The notes under the pieces were generated by a model. It did no database searches. It worked only from the letters and a program-made list of their open reading frames with translations, and was not told the DNA's origin. From Methanocella_A sp049676595 (lineage in GTDB: Archaea; Halobacteriota; Methanocellia; Methanocellales; Methanocellaceae): DNA of 64,000 bases. Shown here piece after piece: positions 61,690-64,000 of the stretch. The translations under genes and the position numbers were made by a program. The stretch covers positions 1,426,001 to 1,490,000 of the forward strand of contig NZ_CP187259.1 of the NCBI RefSeq assembly GCF_049676595.1. The letters run 5' to 3'. Numbering within the stretch: the stretch's first letter is position 1; each line of letters starts with the position of its first letter.

Positions 61690-61791
61690 AAGTATCGTTT
61701 GCAAAGTTGATTTTCTTGGTATATATGCTTAACTTACGGACTTATCGGAAAGATTTATTGAGGAAAACATGTGAGTATTATCCAGATACGT

Positions 61792-62292
61792 ATGCAGTGT
61801 GAAATATGTGGGGCCGAAATTCGCGGCAGATCCTACCGTATCATCGTGGATCGGGCGGAGCTTGACGCTTGTGAAAAATGCAAGGGCTTCGGTAAGGAAG
61901 TCGCCCGGCCTGGCGGCGCTTCGGGAGCCCGCCCGGGAGCCCCTGGCGCTTATGGCACTCAGCCGGCCACCCGGAGGCCGCGCAGCGACCTCTTTGACAA
62001 GATCAAGGATGAGCTGGTCGAAGATTACGCGGACAAAATTAAGAATGCCCGCGAAGCACGCCACCTGACTGATGAGCAGCTGGCCGCTAAGACCGGCACG
62101 AAGGTCAACATTATCCGAAAGGTAGAGCGCGGCGAACTGGCACCGGAAGATGCCCTGGTGAAGAAGCTGGAACGCGAGCTTGAGATCAAGCTGACTGAAG
62201 GCGTCGCCGACGCAGACAGGGGCCAGCGCAAAGGTGAAAGCCGGGTCATGACGCTGGGCGACCTGATCAAGGTGAAGAAAGATAAAAGGTGA
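61792..62292 (+). CDS. multiprotein bridging factor 1 (MBF1) family transcription factor
   Basis: 166 residues. The N-terminal zinc ribbon CEICGAEIRGRSYRI ... ACEKCKGFG is followed by a Gly/Pro-rich linker (about 45-70), then a Cro/C1-type helix-turn-helix (IKNAREARHLTDEQLAAKTG ... IRKVERGELAPED) and a basic end. This is the archaeal MBF1 layout. It is divergent from the PAN gene. The ATG at 61792 is used instead of GTG 61771. Confidence 0.92.
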   Translation: MQCEICGAEIRGRSYRIIVDRAELDACEKCKGFGKEVARPGGASGARPGAPGAYGTQPATRRPRSDLFDKIKDELVEDYADKIKNAREARHLTDEQLAAKTGTKVNIIRKVERGELAPEDALVKKLERELEIKLTEGVADADRGQRKGESRVMTLGDLIKVKKDKR

Positions 62293-62367
62293 GCGTTTAG
62301 CGCTTGCCTTTCTTTTATACTCTTTTTAACGTAATCTTTTCGCACACTGAAAATAGATCAGCGACTC

Positions 62368-62712
62368 GGCAATACGAACGCTGCGCTGTACGTTTCTGAT
62401 TGCCCGTGTGGCGTGAGACAGCAATACGATCGCTGCGCTGTGACCGACTGGAAGCAGTCCCTTGTATACAGATCACAGATTGTTACGGATTGCACAGATT
62501 GCACAGATGATATATTCGATAAGATGAATACAGCGAACCATTATAGTTCATTATCGATTAGCATCTGTGGCATCTGTCGGAATCTGTGATTCTGTATGCA
62601 TGGGACTGCTTCCGGTCGGTCACAGCGCAGCGTTCGTGTACGTTCACGAGCACAGAGACAACCTGGTAAAGAGTACCAGAGTAATCAGAAGCCATCACAG
62701 CGCAGCGTACGA
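62368..62712. repeat. family B long-hairpin element, copy 6
   Basis: Opens GGCAATACGAACGCTGCGCT and contains ACCGACTGGAAGCAGTCCCT paired with GGGACTGCTTCCGGTCGGTC. The loop is in reverse orientation (GATGAATACAGCGAACCATT). The last unit, CACAGCGCAGCGTACG, ends one base before the stop codon of the next gene. Confidence 0.88.
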
Positions 62713-62713
62713 T

Positions 62714-63358
62714 CTACTTCTTACCATTTTCGCCGCTCAGCAGCTGCTTTCTGGTATACCAGATGCGCTGGAAGGCCGTCACGTGGCTGAGAATACCGAT
62801 CACGAGTAAAGCCCAGCCCAGGATGGTGAACTGGATGCCGTATGCTCCGATCTCTGCCGGGTAGACGAGCTGCAGGCAGGTAGCCACGATGATCAGGATC
62901 ATCCTGTCGGCCCTTCCCATGATGCCGCCGTAGACTCTGCCTACACCGACTGCCTGGGCCTGAGTGCCGAGGTAGCTGGCCAGCATTACGCCTACGATGA
63001 CCATTGCACCCAGGTCCGATCGCAGGTAGCCGCCGAGGAATATGCCGCAGATCATGAAGACGTCGGCATACCTGTCGATCACGTGGTCGAGGAAGTCGCC
63101 ATACTTTGAAGTAGTGCCGTTTTTCCTGGCTATGGCGCCGTCCAGCCCGTCGAACAGGCCGTTCAATAGCACTAACAACAATGCAGCTGCCAGTATCGCC
63201 GCGTTCCCGGCAGAAAAGAAGTAGGCGAGGCCGGCGAGGGCAGCGAAGACCAGCGAGGTCATGGATACCGTGTTAGCTGAGATGTGCAGCCCGTCGAAGA
63301 TGTTGACGAATGGCTCGGTTATGAATACGAACTTCGAGCGTAAGGAATCCAGCGTCAT
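62714..63358 (-). CDS. CDP-alcohol phosphatidyltransferase (archaetidyl-inositol phosphate synthase type)
   Basis: 214 residues and about six membrane helices. The catalytic motif is complete: DGLDGAIARKNGTTSKYGDF followed by LDHVIDRYAD, i.e. D-x2-DG-x2-AR-xn-G-x3-D-x3-D. In archaea this class puts inositol phosphate or another polar head onto CDP-archaeol. It overlaps the adenylate kinase gene by four bases. Confidence 0.9.
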   Translation of the reverse strand: MTLDSLRSKFVFITEPFVNIFDGLHISANTVSMTSLVFAALAGLAYFFSAGNAAILAAALLLVLLNGLFDGLDGAIARKNGTTSKYGDFLDHVIDRYADVFMICGIFLGGYLRSDLGAMVIVGVMLASYLGTQAQAVGVGRVYGGIMGRADRMILIIVATCLQLVYPAEIGAYGIQFTILGWALLVIGILSHVTAFQRIWYTRKQLLSGENGKK

Positions 63359-63861
63359 AAGAAATATGCCTCGCTAAAGTCGACGGAGCCCGGCTTATAT
63401 TTGTCGGTGCCTCCGATTATCTCCCTGATGCAGCCGGCAACCGTCTCCGGAGTTTTCTCTGTCGTATCGATCTCGTAGACGGCATCGCACTGCTCCAGCG
63501 CCTCCACGAGGATCACGTCCAGCGCCTCGGCTTCCAGGTTTTCCTCGACCTTCGCCGGGGTCCAGCCCCTGGCTTCCAGGCGCTTGCGCAGCACCACCGG
63601 GGACGCCCGGAGTACGATGATCTTATCGACCGGGAGCAGGTGGGCGACGTGGCCTTCCAGGATGGAGTCGCCGGTTAGCTTTTCCACGTAGTGGCTCAGC
63701 CCTTCTATATCTGCGATAGCCGAGTCCCGCTCCTCGTCCACTCCCAGATTATACGTGTCCTTGATGATCGCGTTAATGTCCACAACTGTAAATCCGGCAT
63801 CCACCAGCCTGGCTACTGTCGATTTGCCAGTGCCCGGCGTGCCGGTTAGCGCTATCTTCAT
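63355..63861 (-). CDS. AK6/Fap7-type adenylate kinase
   Basis: 168 residues from ATG 63861. The Walker A is ALTGTPGTGKST at the extreme N-terminus, VVDINAIIKDT and DSILEGHVAHLLPVDKIIVL follow, then RLEARGWTPAKVEENLEAEA. This matches the archaeal AK6/Fap7 family, which acts in small-subunit ribosome maturation and as an adenylate kinase. It overlaps hisC (ATGA) and the lipid gene, so the three genes form an operon. Confidence 0.9.
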   Translation of the reverse strand: MKIALTGTPGTGKSTVARLVDAGFTVVDINAIIKDTYNLGVDEERDSAIADIEGLSHYVEKLTGDSILEGHVAHLLPVDKIIVLRASPVVLRKRLEARGWTPAKVEENLEAEALDVILVEALEQCDAVYEIDTTEKTPETVAGCIREIIGGTDKYKPGSVDFSEAYFL

Positions 63862-64000
63862 TTGCTCCCCTTGATCTCCGCCAGCACTTCCACGAGCCTG
63901 ATGTTCTGCTCTCTGGTCCCCACTGTGATGCGGACGTACCTGTCCCCCATTTCCCGGAAGGACCCGCAATCCCGGAGGATGACGCCTCTTTTCATCGCCT
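63858..64000 (-). CDS. hisC: histidinol-phosphate aminotransferase, C-terminal part
   Basis: Only the last 47 codons are inside the window. They read KRGVILRDCGSFREMGDRYV followed by RITVGTREQNIRLVEVL, the conserved C-terminus of HisC, where the arginine of the RITVGT block binds the substrate carboxylate. It transfers the amino group from glutamate to imidazole-acetol phosphate in histidine synthesis. Confidence 0.88.
   Translation of the reverse strand, partial: AMKRGVILRDCGSFREMGDRYVRITVGTREQNIRLVEVLAEIKGSK

Overview
The window is archaeal and very probably from a hydrogenotrophic methanogen of the Methanocella (Rice Cluster I) type. This rests on sequence recognition only: an frhADGB operon for the F420-reducing hydrogenase, archaeal information-processing genes (PAN, MBF1, aIF1A, archaeal-type TyrS, PRPP synthetase and type II methionine aminopeptidase), TATA-box promoters with short leaders, and GGTGAT/GGAGG ribosome sites. 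No database search was run, so the genus is an inference.

Layout. At 1-6.8 kb (minus strand) lie six genes of a Hyf/Hyc-like membrane complex (HyfB-C-E-F-G and the start of HyfH). Its large subunit has lost all four nickel-ligand cysteines, so it is an energy-converting-hydrogenase-related (Ehr-type) complex and not a hydrogenase. A palindrome-rich, AT-rich region of about 530 bp separates it from the divergent frhADGB operon (7.3-10.7 kb). From 11 to 20 kb there is carbonic anhydrase, an XPD-like helicase with a C-terminal HEAT extension, an alpha/beta hydrolase, a secreted metallo-beta-lactamase-fold protein with a DUF3006 partner, a pair of NifX-like proteins, a possible half-TBP protein, UDP-sugar dehydrogenase and a LysE-type exporter. 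From 20.7 to 28.3 kb there is PRPP synthetase, a MobB-MoaE fusion, a phosphohexomutase, a four-gene membrane cassette that looks like a duplicated gene pair, a helicase-less RQC-HRDC protein, aIF1A with an apparent CTG start, and TyrS.

From 28 to 43.4 kb there is a cytoplasmic PAS chemoreceptor, a glycerophosphodiesterase, purB, two surface-glycan genes, and a tightly packed asnB-gatC-gatA-gatB-topA run that joins asparagine synthesis and tRNA-dependent amidation. From 43.4 kb to the end, ordinary housekeeping genes (UbiA prenyltransferase, polyprenyl synthase, methyltransferase, M50-like protease, SPFH/NfeD pair, Cas4-like protein, nucleotidyltransferase, MAP, Sua5, PAN, MBF1, and an archaetidyl-transferase/adenylate kinase/hisC cluster) are separated by long non-coding gaps filled with repeats.

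The gaps hold three dispersed repeat families. Family A is about 420 bp, bounded by inverted GCGGCAC-rich arms, with three large copies at 20.3, 32.1 and 52.9 kb. Family B is a long-hairpin element of 200-400 bp with an oriented, conserved loop and six copies between 43.5 and 62.7 kb. Family C is an inverted repeat built from 9-bp GAAGTAC-type units, at 10.9 and 48.2 kb. At 48 kb a C-containing segment with its own terminal inverted repeats appears to have inserted into a B element. No CRISPR array, rRNA, confident tRNA or transposase gene was seen.
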